Made by a program: the position numbers and the translations under genes. Below the pieces are notes generated by a model. The model saw only the letters and a program-made list of their open reading frames with translations, did no database searches and was not told the origin of the DNA. 64,000 nt of DNA from Microbulbifer harenosus (GTDB lineage: Bacteria; Pseudomonadota; Gammaproteobacteria; Pseudomonadales; Cellvibrionaceae): assembly GCF_005771435.1 (NCBI RefSeq), contig NZ_VANI01000010.1, forward strand, positions 1-64,000, read 5' to 3'. Below are positions 51,984-63,114 of the stretch, piece by piece; position 1 is the stretch's first letter; each line of letters begins with the position of its first letter.

Positions 51984-53111
51984 TCACCGCTCAATATCCG
52001 TGGTGGCGGTGATGCGCCAGTCGTGGCCGACCGCGCGCATGTCGGTAATGGTGATGGGCAGCATCGAGCCCATGCGTTCGATCGGCAGTTCAAACAGCGG
52101 CCGGGCGCTGGAGCCGAGAATCTTGGGGGCCATGTAGACGATGATTTCATCCACATGCCCCTGGTACATGAAGGCACCGGAGAGGGTCGCGCCGCTCTCG
52201 ATCAGCACTTCATTGCACTCGCGGCGCGCGAGCTCCTTTAACAGTGCGCCCAGATGTACGCGGCCGTCTTTGTCCGCGTCCAGTACCAGCACTTCGGCGC
52301 CACTCTTCTGCAGCCGCGCGCGGCGCTCCGGGTCCGATGCCTCGGTAGTGACCACCAATGTGGGGGCGTCGCCCTGCAATATAAAGGCCTTGGCCGGGGT
52401 GCGCAGTTTGCTGTCCACCACCACTCGCAGTGGTTGTTTGTGTGCCGCAGCGGCGGCTTCGTCCGCCGGCAGGCCCATCTCTTCCGGACGCAGGTTCATG
52501 TTTGGGTTGTCGTGGCGGACAGTATCAACGCCGGTGACGATGGCGCAGCTGCGTGCCCGCAGGCGCTGCACGTCGGCGCGCGCGGCGGGGCCGGTGACCC
52601 ACTTGGATTCGCCACTGGCCATGGCGGTGCGGCCGTCGATGCTCATGGCGGACTTGCAGCGCACCAGCGGCAGACCGAGGGTCATGCGCTTGATAAACCC
52701 GGGATTCAGCGCGCGACAGGATTCTTCCAGCAACGGGCCTTCCACTTCAATGCCCGCATCGCGCAGTTTCTGTAACCCATTGCCACCCACGGTGGGATTC
52801 GGGTCTTCCATGCCGTAAACGACTTTGGCGACACCGGCGGCAATCAGGGCATCGGCGCAGGGGCCGGTCTTGCCACGGTGACTGCAGGGTTCCAGGGTCA
52901 CGTAGGCGATCTTGCCGCGCGCCTTCTCGCCCGCGTCCTCCAGCGCCTCAACTTCCGCGTGGCCTTCGCCCGCGCGTTTGTGCCAGCCTTCACCCACGAT
53001 ATTGCCTGCGCTGTCGGCAATCACGCAGCCGACGCGGGGGTTGGGCATGGTGGTATAAAGGCCGCGCTCGGCCAGCTGGATGGCGCGGGCCATCAGTTCA
53101 CGAGGGCTCAC
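51984..53111 (-). CDS. ribD: Bifunctional riboflavin deaminase/reductase RibD
   Basis: Residues 1-145 form the zinc deaminase with [44 protein letters not shown] (the HAE and PCxxxGKTxPC zinc ligands). Residues 150-375 form the reductase with [22 protein letters not shown] and [13 protein letters not shown]. It carries out two steps after RibA. Its start overlaps the nrdR stop, so the two are co-translated. Confidence 0.96.
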   Translation of the reverse strand: MSPRELMARAIQLAERGLYTTMPNPRVGCVIADSAGNIVGEGWHKRAGEGHAEVEALEDAGEKARGKIAYVTLEPCSHRGKTGPCADALIAAGVAKVVYGMEDPNPTVGGNGLQKLRDAGIEVEGPLLEESCRALNPGFIKRMTLGLPLVRCKSAMSIDGRTAMASGESKWVTGPAARADVQRLRARSCAIVTGVDTVRHDNPNMNLRPEEMGLPADEAAAAAHKQPLRVVVDSKLRTPAKAFILQGDAPTLVVTTEASDPERRARLQKSGAEVLVLDADKDGRVHLGALLKELARRECNEVLIESGATLSGAFMYQGHVDEIIVYMAPKILGSSARPLFELPIERMGSMLPITITDMRAVGHDWRITATTDIER

Positions 53112-53584
53112 CCGCGCTCCTCGCTCTTGGCCTTGCGGGTATTGAGGCGTTCGATCTCATCACTGAAGTCGCTGACGTCCTCGAACCGGCGATAAACGGA
53201 GGCAAAGCGCACGAACGCCACCTGATCCAGTTCCCGCAGCTGTTCCATGACCAGCTCGCCGATATGCATGGCGGGCAATTCGCGCTCGCCGGTGGCCTGC
53301 AGGGCGTGCTTGATCTGCGCGACGGCGGCTTCCACCCGTTCGGTGCTGACCGGGCGTTTCTCCACGGCGCGCTGGATGCCGGCGCGGAGCTTGTCTTCGT
53401 TGAAGGGCTCGCGCTGGCCGTTCTGCTTGACCACGCGCGGCAGCAGCAGCTCGGCGGTCTCGAAAGTGGTGAAGCGCTCGTGGCACTGCAGGCATTCGCG
53501 ACGGCGCCGCACCTGATCGCCATCGGCGACGAGGCGTGAGTCTACGACTTTGGTTTCTTCTGCGCTGCAGAATGGACAGTGCAT
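53108..53584 (-). CDS. nrdR: Ribonucleotide reductase regulator NrdR
   Basis: NrdR represses ribonucleotide reductase genes according to ATP/dATP. The 158-residue protein has an N-terminal zinc ribbon [15 protein letters not shown]...CLQCHERF with four cysteines, and an ATP-cone domain with [29 protein letters not shown]. Length and order are standard. It lies between glyA and ribD, as is common. Confidence 0.97.
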   Translation of the reverse strand: MHCPFCSAEETKVVDSRLVADGDQVRRRRECLQCHERFTTFETAELLLPRVVKQNGQREPFNEDKLRAGIQRAVEKRPVSTERVEAAVAQIKHALQATGERELPAMHIGELVMEQLRELDQVAFVRFASVYRRFEDVSDFSDEIERLNTRKAKSEERG

Positions 53585-53685
53585 GAGGAGTGAGCCCTTT
53601 GGAAAATGGGCGGCAGTTTACCACACAGGTGGCCATTGACCGCATTTCAGGCGATCTTGCGCCGCACGCGCCAGCCGCAAACAGA

Positions 53686-53707
53686 AACGGCCCCAAATGG
53701 GGCCGTT
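53686..53707 (-). terminator. Stem-loop terminator after glyA
   Basis: AACGGCCCC and GGGGCCGTT form a perfect 9-bp stem with a 4-base loop; on the minus strand TTTCTGTTT follows. It lies 23 bases after the glyA stop and suggests that nrdR and the rib genes start from their own promoter. Confidence 0.75.
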
Positions 53708-53729
53708 GTCTGCAGCGAATCGCGGGCGA

Positions 53730-54992
<1,263 letters not shown>

Positions 54993-55192
54993 GGTAATCC
55001 CTCGGATAAGGCGCAGATCGCGCAAGCATAATCTCGGCAAGGGCATTTACCGACCCGTTTGTGACCGGCCCGCCCCAGAAAGCGGCGCATTGTACACCAA
55101 GGGGTAGCCCGCAGTGCAAAGGATGCACGTGAAACAAATTCAATTCAGTGCCGGGTTTTGTTCATGTTGAAGAATCCCGCAGGCCACAACGC

Positions 55193-55218
55193 AAAACGCG
55201 GCCCGGAAGCCGCGTTTT
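55193..55218 (-). terminator. Stem-loop terminator after the small porin-like gene
   Basis: AAAACGCGGC and GCCGCGTTTT form a 10-bp stem with a 6-base loop, 24 bases after the gene's stop, with T bases within the stem end. Confidence 0.75.
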
Positions 55219-55242
55219 CTCGCTGCCGTGACGCAATAGCGA

Positions 55243-55740
55243 TCAGAAGCGGAACACCAGCGAACCGGAGAAGAAACCTACATCCTGTTCCACGATGGTG
55301 TACTCGGTTTCCAGGTTCAGGTTTTCACTGAGGTTGAACCCCGCACCCACCCCCAGTGACAGGCCGCTGTCGTCCGCGCCGTACCCTTCAACGTCGACAT
55401 TCTCATTCAAAAAGCCGAGCTTGCCCTTGAAGTACACATCGCCCTGGCTGCGGTAAGTGCCGTAGAGCGCCACGGTGGTCAGCGAATATTCCACTTCGCC
55501 TGCAGAGTAGTAATAGTCGTAATCAAAGGTGCCCTTGACCGCAGAGGTGGTCACTTCACCCTCGACCCCCCAACCAGACGCCCAGCTGTAGCCGCCGCGA
55601 ACACCGACGTTGAACGGGTTATCGCCGTCGATATCGACATTCATCAGGCCGCCAACAGCACCCCAGTAGCCACCTTCCGCCGCCTGAACAGTGGCGGAGC
55701 AGCACACCATGGCCGCAACGGCCAACGCTTTCTTCATCAT
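55243..55740 (-). CDS. Small outer-membrane beta-barrel (porin-like) protein
   Basis: ATG 55738-55740 has GGGGGC upstream and gives a signal peptide (MMKKALAVAAMVCCSATVQA). The mature 144 residues alternate strands and turns (YWGAVGGLMNVDIDGDNPFNVGVRGGYSWASGWGVEGEV, SLGVGAGFNLSENLNLETEYTIV) and end in SGSLVFRF with the terminal phenylalanine needed for barrel assembly. It resembles OmpA-like/Opa-type 8-strand barrels; the role is unknown. It is monocistronic, with a terminator. Confidence 0.8.
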   Translation of the reverse strand: MMKKALAVAAMVCCSATVQAAEGGYWGAVGGLMNVDIDGDNPFNVGVRGGYSWASGWGVEGEVTTSAVKGTFDYDYYYSAGEVEYSLTTVALYGTYRSQGDVYFKGKLGFLNENVDVEGYGADDSGLSLGVGAGFNLSENLNLETEYTIVEQDVGFFSGSLVFRF

Positions 55741-55830
55741 TTGAGCCCCCAGAAATTTCTGTCTTGTTATTGGAGGCGACATTCTATTGGAATCAGTTCG
55801 GCGCCAACAGCCCTGTGGGATTACACGCCG

Positions 55831-56613
55831 TTACAGCAGCGCGCGGTAGCCAGCCACATCCACCAGCTGTCCGCGGTAGCCGTAAACCTGCTCTACCAGT
55901 TCCGGCTGCAGCAGCTCCGCCGGGTTACCGTCGGCCTGTACCAGACCATTGGCCAGCATCACCAAACGATCGGCGTAGCGGGCGGCGAGGTTGAGGTCGT
56001 GGAGCACGGTGACCACCGCGGTATTGTCGCCGGCCACCTCGCGGGCGAGCGCCAACACGTCGTGCTGGTGTTTGAGGTCGAGGGCGGAAGTGGGCTCGTC
56101 CAGCAGCAGGATTTTTTTGTCGCCGGCGTCGGCAAGGCTCAGTTGTGACAGCACCCGTGCCAGCTGTACCCGCTGCTTTTCCCCGCCGGAGAGACTGGGG
56201 AAAAGCCGGTCGCGAAGGTGCCACACGTCGGCGCGCTGCATGAAGTGCCCGATGCGCTCTTCCTGCTCCGCGCGCGACAGGCTGCCGGGGGCAAGACCCA
56301 ACTGCACCACTTCGCCACAGGTAAACGCAAAATTGAGGTTCGAGTGCTGTGGCAGCAGGCCGTAGCGCCGCGCCAGTGCGCGGTGGTCATTCTGACGGCG
56401 GTACCAGTCCGCCTGCGGGCGGCCGAACAATTGGATGTTGCCGCGGTAATCCAGTTCGCCGCTGATGGCGCGCAGCAAAGATGTCTTGCCGCAGCCATTG
56501 GGCCCGAGCAGCGCGGTGACTTCACCGCAGGCAAAGCCGAGGGAAATGTGTTCCAGCAGCGGCGCGGTCGCGCGGGGATATTGGATGGTGAGGTCGGTGA
56601 CTTCGAGCAACAC
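55831..56613 (-). CDS. hmuV: Heme ABC transporter ATP-binding protein
   Basis: GTG 56611-56613 is chosen because it follows hmuU's stop by ten bases and has GAGGGG upstream; it starts the conserved LLEVTDLTIQYP. The 260-residue ATPase has Walker A GPNGCGKTSLLRAI (near 38), the signature LSGGEKQRVQLARVL, Walker B ILLLDEPTSALD and a switch histidine in VTVLHDLNLAARYADR. It powers heme import through the HmuU permease. Confidence 0.93.
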   Translation of the reverse strand: MLLEVTDLTIQYPRATAPLLEHISLGFACGEVTALLGPNGCGKTSLLRAISGELDYRGNIQLFGRPQADWYRRQNDHRALARRYGLLPQHSNLNFAFTCGEVVQLGLAPGSLSRAEQEERIGHFMQRADVWHLRDRLFPSLSGGEKQRVQLARVLSQLSLADAGDKKILLLDEPTSALDLKHQHDVLALAREVAGDNTAVVTVLHDLNLAARYADRLVMLANGLVQADGNPAELLQPELVEQVYGYRGQLVDVAGYRALL

Positions 56614-56623
56614 GGTTGTCCCC

Positions 56624-57685
56624 TCAGAATATCTGCTGGCGCTGCTGCCACAGCAGATAAATGAAGAAGGGCGCACCCAACAATGCGGTAATGATACCCA
56701 CCGGCATTTCCGCCGGCGCCACCAAGGTGCGCGCCACGGTATCCGCGAGCACCAGCAGCAGACCGCCGGCGAGAACACTATAGGGAAGCAGATAACGATG
56801 GTCGGGCCCGCGCAGCAGGCGAATGGTATGCGGGACGACAAGGCCAATAAAGCCGATCATCCCAGCCGCAGAAACCGCAGCCCCCATGGCAATGGCGGTC
56901 AATACGATCATCAGTTGCTTGAGCCGCACTACATCCACCCCCAGATGGCGGGCTTCGGATTCTCCCAGCAGCAGCGCATTCAGCGCCGGAGCGCGCCGCC
57001 ACAATAACGCGCCGCCAATCATCAGGACCAATGCAGACACGGCCACCGTTCCCCAGGTAGCACCGCCGAGGGTACCCATTTGCCACAGGGTGATATCCCG
57101 CAAGGCGCGGTCATCTGCCACATAATTGAGCAGGCCGATCGCCGCGCCCGCCAACGCATTAATCGCAACACCGGCCAGCAACATCATTACCACCGACTTG
57201 CCGCGATCGCCGAGACGATATACCAGCCAGGTAGACAGCGCCCCGCCGAGGCTGGCCGCAAGCGGCAACAGAAACCATTGCAGGTCCTTGAATATGCCAC
57301 CGGCAAATGTGGTCAGCGCGGCACCGCTGGCAAATACCAGCACAAACGCGGCCCCCACACCGGCCCCAGCAGAAACACCGATAATTCCCGGGTCTGCCAG
57401 CGGGTTGCGGAACAACCCCTGCATAACCGCACCGCAGAGTCCCAGGGTGCCACCTACCATCAACCCCATTACGAGTCGCGGCAGCCGGATTTCACCCAGC
57501 ACCAGTGCGTATTGCTCGGGCACATCCAGCTCAAGAAAACCGGGCCAACTCCAGTGGATCAGGCCTGCCAGCACATCCCGCCAGCCGATAGTCATGGCGC
57601 CCACTGCAAGGGAGACACAGCTGCCAAGCAGCAGCAGTGCGACCAGTGCGGGCAGCAGGCTTTTATCACTCAGACGGAATTCCAA
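56624..57685 (-). CDS. hmuU: Heme ABC transporter permease (FecCD family)
   Basis: The 353-residue protein has about nine to ten membrane helices and FecCD-family motifs such as LPRLVMGLMVGGTLGLCGAVMQGLFRNPLADPGIIGVSAGAGVGA and the coupling region DVVRLKQLMIVLTAIAMGAAVSAAGMIGFIGLVVPHTIRLLRGPDHR. It forms the channel of the heme importer with HmuV (10 bases downstream) and HmuT (upstream). A REPIN-like palindrome lies between it and hmuT. Confidence 0.93.
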   Translation of the reverse strand: MEFRLSDKSLLPALVALLLLGSCVSLAVGAMTIGWRDVLAGLIHWSWPGFLELDVPEQYALVLGEIRLPRLVMGLMVGGTLGLCGAVMQGLFRNPLADPGIIGVSAGAGVGAAFVLVFASGAALTTFAGGIFKDLQWFLLPLAASLGGALSTWLVYRLGDRGKSVVMMLLAGVAINALAGAAIGLLNYVADDRALRDITLWQMGTLGGATWGTVAVSALVLMIGGALLWRRAPALNALLLGESEARHLGVDVVRLKQLMIVLTAIAMGAAVSAAGMIGFIGLVVPHTIRLLRGPDHRYLLPYSVLAGGLLLVLADTVARTLVAPAEMPVGIITALLGAPFFIYLLWQQRQQIF

Positions 57686-57720
57686 CGGCGGGTTACCTCA
57701 AGAACGGGCGCGGATTTTTT

Positions 57721-57789
57721 GTAGGAGCCTGCCTGCAGGCGAACGTGCAGCACCGATGCACCGCGATTCGCCTGCAGGCAGGCTCCTAC
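57721..57789. repeat. REPIN-like palindrome, copy 3
   Basis: Perfect 23-base inverted arms (57721-57743 and 57767-57789, starting GTAGGAGCCTGCCTGCAGGC) with a 23-base spacer lie between hmuT and hmuU. Confidence 0.82.
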
Positions 57790-57807
57790 AGGAATGTGCT
57801 CTTTCGA

Positions 57808-58674
57808 TCATTTAGCAACGAATTTTTCGTTCAGCTTTTTCGCCTCTTTGAGGCTGGCGAGGCCAATCCCCCCTAGCAGTGCATAACCGTCCACGGAATA
57901 AAAAGCACTGCGCTTGCCCGCCGGGGTCAGTTTTAGTAGCGGCTGCCACTGCAGCAACTCGGCACCACCGTTCAGCTGCTCCGCCTGATCGCTGGAAAAC
58001 AGAATCCAGTCCGGGCGCAGCTCCACCAGTGCCTCATCCGACAGTTGTTTATACCCTTCAAACGCCACCGCATTCACACCGCCGGCGAGGCGGATCAGGC
58101 TGTCGGGGCTGGTGCCCGTGCCTGCGGCCTTTAGCCCGCGCCCCTGCTGTGCACGCACGAACAAAATGCGCGGCGGTTGCGCCAGCGCGGCCCGCGCCGC
58201 AGTAAGTGCCCGCAACTGCGCCTGCACGGATTGCTTGATGGCCGCCGCCGGCTTGTCCAGCTCCTGTGCTAGCCGATCAATATTGCGAAGCAGCTCCTCC
58301 CCGTTCCCGGCCTCAGGCAGTTGCAGGATTTTTACGCCTGAATCCTGCAGGAGTTTCAGGGTAGTCGCCGGCCCCATGTGATCGCCCCCCACTAGCAACT
58401 GCGGGTTCTGCGCCAGCAGCCCCTCCACCGGTAACTGGCGGTAGTACCCCACCACCGGCAGCGGGCGGAACTCCGCTGGTAGGCGGGTGGAGGAATCCAC
58501 CGCGATCAGGCTGTCGCCGCCGCCGAGTGCCAACACCAGTTCGGTGATGGAGTGGCCGGCACTGATCACCCGCTCAGGTGCCGCGGCGGCGGCAGCCCCG
58601 GTGAATACCAGCGCGGCGGCCGAGAAAAAACAACAGAGTGCACGCGTCAGCGGCTGGAGGTTTGAAAGCGTCAT
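57808..58674 (-). CDS. hmuT: Periplasmic heme-binding protein
   Basis: ATG 58672-58674 begins a 288-residue protein with a signal peptide (FFSAAALVFTGAAAAA) and the class III solute-binding fold: RVISAGHSITELVLALGGGDSLIAVDSSTRLP at the start matches HmuT/PhuT, and LPVVGYYRQLPVEGLLAQNPQLLVGGDHMGP follows. It hands heme from the outer-membrane receptor to HmuUV. A start eight codons upstream (58698) cannot be excluded. Confidence 0.9.
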   Translation of the reverse strand: MTLSNLQPLTRALCCFFSAAALVFTGAAAAAAPERVISAGHSITELVLALGGGDSLIAVDSSTRLPAEFRPLPVVGYYRQLPVEGLLAQNPQLLVGGDHMGPATTLKLLQDSGVKILQLPEAGNGEELLRNIDRLAQELDKPAAAIKQSVQAQLRALTAARAALAQPPRILFVRAQQGRGLKAAGTGTSPDSLIRLAGGVNAVAFEGYKQLSDEALVELRPDWILFSSDQAEQLNGGAELLQWQPLLKLTPAGKRSAFYSVDGYALLGGIGLASLKEAKKLNEKFVAK

Positions 58675-58714
58675 AGTTCGAGTCCCGTCGATAAACATGG
58701 GGGTTGCGGATTAC

Positions 58715-59155
58715 TTACCGTGCATCCGCCGCGCGGGGGTGTAGGGCGATTTCCGCCACTTCCACCCCTTGCTTCTGCAGCAGCGCAAACAGATCCAGCA
58801 TGCGCTGCACCGGCACATTGCGATCAGAAGCCAGCGCCACCGGGCGCGCAGGCTCCGCCACCAATTCCGCCAGCAGCGCCTGCTCAAAATCCACCTGATT
58901 ACTGTAGCCACGATCATTGATACCCCACAGGTCGGGGCCGCGGTTTGACAGCGAGACAGTGAGCGGGTCCGTCGGCATCGACGAAGCCGCATGCTCGCTC
59001 GCCGGCAAATCCATCGGCAGCGATGGCAGACGCATATTTGCGGTGAGCAACAGGAACACCAGCACAATAAAAATTATGTCCAGCAGCGGTGTCAGGTCCG
59101 GCGCCAGGTTGGCAAGAGAAAACGCCCGCTCGCCCGGGGGATTGATATTGATCAT
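58715..59155 (-). CDS. exbD: Biopolymer transport protein ExbD
   Basis: ExbD forms the proton channel with ExbB that energises TonB. The 146-residue protein has one N-terminal membrane helix with the essential aspartate (APDLTPLLDIIFIVLVFLLLTAN, near residues 18-40) and the periplasmic domain with VALASDRNVPVQRMLDLFALLQKQGVEVAEIAL. It overlaps exbB by four bases. Confidence 0.93.
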   Translation of the reverse strand: MININPPGERAFSLANLAPDLTPLLDIIFIVLVFLLLTANMRLPSLPMDLPASEHAASSMPTDPLTVSLSNRGPDLWGINDRGYSNQVDFEQALLAELVAEPARPVALASDRNVPVQRMLDLFALLQKQGVEVAEIALHPRAADAR

Positions 59156-59841
59156 CGCGCCGGCACCGCAAGATTCACCGGCGCAGGCGTGCAGGTATCC
59201 GGGGTTTTACAGCAGGGGTCCACCCCCTCGAGCCACAGATTGCCGCGATTGAACAGATACTCGAGATCCGCCACCACCCGGTCACTCCATATCGCCAGCA
59301 GGTGCGCGCCGGCGATGGCCGGCAGCGCCACGATCAGACCGGCCGCAGTGGTACTGAGCGCCATACCAAGGCCATCCGCCAACAGTGCCGGCGTCACCGG
59401 TTCATTGCTGCCAGAAAGACCGGCGAACATCCCGATCAATCCCAGCACTGTACCCAGTAGCCCCAGCAGCGGACTGATGATGCCGATCACCATCAACAGA
59501 CGCAGGCCGCTGTGTAGCTGGCGGCGCTGATCCTGCAGCCACACCGCTGCGATTTCCTCGCGCTGCGGCTTGTCCATATGGCGGTGCTGCAGCAACAGCG
59601 CGATGGCGCGGCTCGCCAGTGCGCGCTCCTGTTCACACTGCTGTGCCAGCTGGTCCAGGCCGGATTCCTCGGTGCACTGCAGGCGCTTGAACGAGCCGCT
59701 GATACCACGGTGTGCGGTGCCCAACAGCAGCCACAGGCGCTCTCCCAGCAGCGCCAACGCCAACGCCGACACCAGCAGCAGCGGCCAGCCCACAGGGCCG
59801 AGCTGGGAAAAAAGTTCAGACCAGGTTTGATGCTCGAACAT
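59152..59841 (-). CDS. exbB: Biopolymer transport protein ExbB
   Basis: ATG 59839-59841 follows GAGAG upstream and begins MFEHQTWSELFSQLGPVGWPLLLVSALALALLGERLWLLL, the first helix. The 229-residue protein then has the large cytoplasmic loop and the MotA/TolQ/ExbB helices MVIGIISPLLGLLGTVLGLIGMFAG and GMALSTTAAGLIVALPAIAGAHLL. It works with ExbD and TonB, its operon neighbours. Confidence 0.92.
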   Translation of the reverse strand: MFEHQTWSELFSQLGPVGWPLLLVSALALALLGERLWLLLGTAHRGISGSFKRLQCTEESGLDQLAQQCEQERALASRAIALLLQHRHMDKPQREEIAAVWLQDQRRQLHSGLRLLMVIGIISPLLGLLGTVLGLIGMFAGLSGSNEPVTPALLADGLGMALSTTAAGLIVALPAIAGAHLLAIWSDRVVADLEYLFNRGNLWLEGVDPCCKTPDTCTPAPVNLAVPAR

Positions 59842-59912
59842 GTCGCTCTCTTGTGTTGACGGTGCCACTGCCTTTCAAGTGGCAACGCGGTAATGCATCA
59901 CCGATGTATTCC

Positions 59913-60614
59913 CTACAGCGAAAAGCGGATCGGTAACCGCACGCGCGCAAGGCGCGCACGGCCGTCTTCCCGGTAGGGCAGGAACTCCCACTTTGCCACC
60001 GCGGTTAACGCCGCCTGGTCGAGACTGTCGACACCGGACGACTGCAACAACCGCCGCATCAGCTGCGCCCCGGTATGATCAAGCTGCACTTCGACCACCA
60101 CGGTGCCCTGCTGACGGCGCTGGCGTGCCAGCTCCGGATACACCGGCGCGCCGGGCGGGTGGGCGAAAACCGGCCTCTCCACCAGCACCGGCTCTTCACT
60201 CACGTTTCGCTGGGCGCTTTGCGGGATCGGGGCCGCAGCAACATTAGCCTGCGCTTTCACAGCGGAATATGTTTTGCTCCCGGACGTTGAATCCCGCTGT
60301 GCGGCAACCTCTTCATTCGCCACCGGTGCCTTTTGTTCCGGCGCTTTCCCGTCCAGTGTCTTCACCGGTTCTTTGTTGCCCCGCTCTTTTTTTGGCGCGG
60401 GAACCTCAACCGCTTGCTGCTCGGCAAGCCTTTCCACCGGTTGGGATTCGGTTTCTTGTTCCTGCGTTTCCGCCGCGAGTTTCAGCTGCCCCAACTTCAG
60501 CGCCACCGTGCCAGATGGCGCCCGCACCTCCTGTGCCGGTGCCGCCCACAACAGCCACGCGTGCAGCGCAAGGGAGCAGACGACCATCACTGTCAGGCGC
60601 AATTTCACGCGCAA
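59913..60614 (-). CDS. tonB: TonB energy transducer of the heme locus
   Basis: The 233-residue protein has one N-terminal membrane helix (LRLTVMVVCSLALHAWLLWAA), a long Pro/Glu/Lys-rich periplasmic linker (KKERGNKEPVKTLDGKAPEQKAP) and the TonB C-terminal domain GAPVYPELARQRRQQGTVVVEVQLDHTG...SSGVDSLDQAALTAVAKWEFLPYR. The YP pair that touches the TonB box is present. As first gene of the operon with exbB, exbD and hmuTUV, it is likely dedicated to heme receptor energising. Confidence 0.92.
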   Translation of the reverse strand: MRVKLRLTVMVVCSLALHAWLLWAAPAQEVRAPSGTVALKLGQLKLAAETQEQETESQPVERLAEQQAVEVPAPKKERGNKEPVKTLDGKAPEQKAPVANEEVAAQRDSTSGSKTYSAVKAQANVAAAPIPQSAQRNVSEEPVLVERPVFAHPPGAPVYPELARQRRQQGTVVVEVQLDHTGAQLMRRLLQSSGVDSLDQAALTAVAKWEFLPYREDGRARLARVRLPIRFSL

Positions 60615-60736
60615 CCCTCATTCGCATCCGCAGACGCCATAGAAATTCAATGTGAAGTAATCCGGGGCGAACAGGTACGAGCGCCCCAGTTAGTGAACTA
60701 CGGCAGCGAGCCTAGCAATTTGCCAATTTTTTATCA

Positions 60737-60755
60737 AATGATAATTGTTTGCATT
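60737..60755. promoter_or_regulatory. Fur box between the tonB operon and the heme receptor gene
   Basis: AATGATAATTGTTTGCATT matches AATGAGAATTATTCTCATT at 15 of 19 positions. It sits between the divergent tonB and receptor genes, 128 bases before the receptor ATG and 123 bases before tonB's start, so it could serve both. Confidence 0.7.
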
Positions 60756-60882
60756 TACAATCAGATCCTCAATTACTACCGTTCGCCGCAACCGTACCAA
60801 CCGCCAGCCACAGAAAAAATCGGCGGCCACGGAAACAATCGCACACCAAGAATGGACAATTTCCAGAAAGGGGACACCTTCC

Positions 60883-62928
60883 ATGGGCCAAATCAAGACT
60901 TTTACTCTCAACCCTCTGGCCGCCACGGTACTGGCGCTGAGCGCCAGCGGTGTCGCAGCGCAGACCGCCGACAGCGGGCAACCGATCATCCAGTTCGGTG
61001 AAGTGGTGGTGGCCGCCGACCGCAACCCGTCGGCAAAAGAGAAAGACCCCAGCACGGTGGTGGTGGAGCGTGTACAACTGGAAGAGCAGCAGCCGGAATC
61101 CATTGCCCAGGCGCTGAAATACGAACCGAACGTGCAGGTGGAAGGCGGCCCCCGCTACTCCAACCAGTCCCCGAATATCCGCGGCCTGTCCGGTCTGCGC
61201 GTCCTGCAGACCATCGACGGCGCGCGCCAGAACTTCAATTCCGGGCACCGCGGTACCTACCAACTGGACCCGGAACTGCTGAAGCAGGTGGAAGTGAAAA
61301 AAGGCCCGGCCTCCAGCCTGTGGGGTTCCGGCGCCGTCGGCGGCGTAGTGGCGATGACCACCAAAAGCTCCGCCGACCTGTTGAAGAGTGGCGATACGTT
61401 TGGAGGCTATCTGAAACAAGAATTCGGCAGCAATGGCGATTCCTCCGAGACCACCGCCGCGATCTATGGACTGTCTAGCCGCTTTGATTATTTAGTGAAT
61501 GGCAGCGTTGCCGATCACGACAACCTGGAAATCGGCGGCGGCGAAGAACTGGAAAACAGCGCCAGCGAAAACACCGCCCTGCTCGCCCGGGCCGGCTTCC
61601 AGCTGAGCGACAACCAGCGCTTCGACATTTCCTTCCGCCACAACAACCGTGAGGAGGGTGTGCCCTCCAACCCCAACAGCAATGTGGGCGCCAGCTCGCC
61701 GCTGGTGGAGCGCGATATCACCGACCAGAATGTGACCGCCAACTACCTGCTGCAAGCACTGGAAGGCAAACACACGTCAAAGTTCACGCTGTACCGAAAC
61801 GACACCCAGTTCGACGAGTTCCGTCCGACACAGGGTGAGGGGCAACAGGACAACACCGAAGTACAGACAACCGGTATCGCCCTCACCAATTCTACTGACT
61901 GGGCCACCGACGGTTTCGGTGGCCAATGGATTTACGGTCTCGACTGGTATCAGGACGATGTGACCACGGTGCGCGACGGCGATAATCGCCCCGCCAACCT
62001 GAACGCCGACACCGACGTATTGGGCCTTTACGCCCAGGCCGACTTCACCTTCGCCGACGTCTTCACCCTGACCCCCGGCGTACGCTACGACCGCTTTGAA
62101 GCCAAGAGCCAGCAACTGGCGGACTCCGCCCGCGACGACAGCGCAGTGTCGCCATCCCTCACCGCAGCGGTGAAAGCCAGCGACTGGATGACCCTGACCG
62201 CCAGCTACGCCAAGGCCTTCCGCGCACCGGGGGTGGAAGAGATGTACACCCAGGGCACGCACTTCTGCTACTTCGGCCCCTTCTGTAACACCTTTATCCC
62301 CAATCCGGATCTGGAAGCAGAGGAGGCCCGCAATACCGAGCTGCGTGCGGACTTCGCCTTCCGCGGCCTCGTCAACAGCAACGACGAGCTGACCGCCAGC
62401 GCTGCGGTATTCCGCAACAAGGTGGACAATTTTATTGAGCAGTTGGTGGTGAATCCCCACGCCACAATGGGCTTCCCCATGAATACCACGTACCAGAACG
62501 TGGACGAAGCGGAGCTGAAGGGGTTTGAACTCGGCGCCAATTATCTGGTGAACGATCTGGCGCTGGGCCTCTCCTACGGCCAGACCGAGGGCCGCGATCT
62601 CTCCGACGACAGCTACCTGAGCAATATTCCGGCAGACAAGTGGGTACTGGACCTGGGCTATTACCTCCTGCAGCGCGACCTGAAGGCGGGCCTGCGCACC
62701 TCGCTGGTTTCCGCGCAGGAGCAACTGCCGGAATCCGAGACCCGCGAGTTCGACAGCTACACCCTGGCTGACGCCTACGTGACCTGGGAGCCGGCCACCG
62801 GCAGCCTGAACGGCCTGAAACTGGCCCTGGCGCTGGACAATCTGGCAGACGAGGAATACCGCGTGGCCTTCCAGGAACTGTATATGCCGGGCCGCAACAT
62901 TAAACTGTCCGCGAGCTACCGCTTCTAA
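60883..62928 (+). CDS. hmuR: TonB-dependent heme/hemoglobin receptor
   Basis: ATG 60883 follows AAAGGGG and starts a signal peptide (residues 1-27, ending GVAAQ). The 681-residue receptor has a TonB box (QFGEVVVAADRN), plug motifs VQVEGGPRYSNQSPNIRGLSGLRVLQTIDGARQNF and VEVKKGPASSLWGSGAVGGVVAM, then a barrel with the FRAPGVEEMYTQG region and a final LSASYRF. The plug form with PNIRGLSG and NFxxGHRG is that of the heme/hemoglobin receptors HmuR/PhuR/HutA. It is divergent from tonB-exbBD-hmuTUV with a Fur box between, and upstream of hutX and hugZ, which strongly supports a heme role. The ORF extends upstream without sense to 60745. Confidence 0.92.
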   Translation: MGQIKTFTLNPLAATVLALSASGVAAQTADSGQPIIQFGEVVVAADRNPSAKEKDPSTVVVERVQLEEQQPESIAQALKYEPNVQVEGGPRYSNQSPNIRGLSGLRVLQTIDGARQNFNSGHRGTYQLDPELLKQVEVKKGPASSLWGSGAVGGVVAMTTKSSADLLKSGDTFGGYLKQEFGSNGDSSETTAAIYGLSSRFDYLVNGSVADHDNLEIGGGEELENSASENTALLARAGFQLSDNQRFDISFRHNNREEGVPSNPNSNVGASSPLVERDITDQNVTANYLLQALEGKHTSKFTLYRNDTQFDEFRPTQGEGQQDNTEVQTTGIALTNSTDWATDGFGGQWIYGLDWYQDDVTTVRDGDNRPANLNADTDVLGLYAQADFTFADVFTLTPGVRYDRFEAKSQQLADSARDDSAVSPSLTAAVKASDWMTLTASYAKAFRAPGVEEMYTQGTHFCYFGPFCNTFIPNPDLEAEEARNTELRADFAFRGLVNSNDELTASAAVFRNKVDNFIEQLVVNPHATMGFPMNTTYQNVDEAELKGFELGANYLVNDLALGLSYGQTEGRDLSDDSYLSNIPADKWVLDLGYYLLQRDLKAGLRTSLVSAQEQLPESETREFDSYTLADAYVTWEPATGSLNGLKLALALDNLADEEYRVAFQELYMPGRNIKLSASYRF

Positions 62929-62969
62929 TTTCAGCACAGGATTTAGCACGACCTGAGCGGCCCCAGGGG

Positions 62970-63012
62970 GAATGTTCCGGCAAACGATTGCCGACAGGTT
63001 GTTTGCCGGAGC
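62970..63012. repeat. Hairpin with a conserved loop, copy A
   Basis: CCGGCAAAC (62978-62986... ) pairs with GTTTGCCGG (63001-63009) around the loop GATTGCCGACAGGTT. The 25 bases at 62981-63005 are the exact inverse of those at 63127-63151 (copy B). Confidence 0.75.
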
Positions 63013-63114
63013 ATTACCGCTGGGACCGCGCCGCTACGGAGCGCCATTACCCGTGAGTTCCACCCCACTACGGAGCTCCACTACAAGTGAACTCCGTATC
63101 CCGCCGAATCAGCG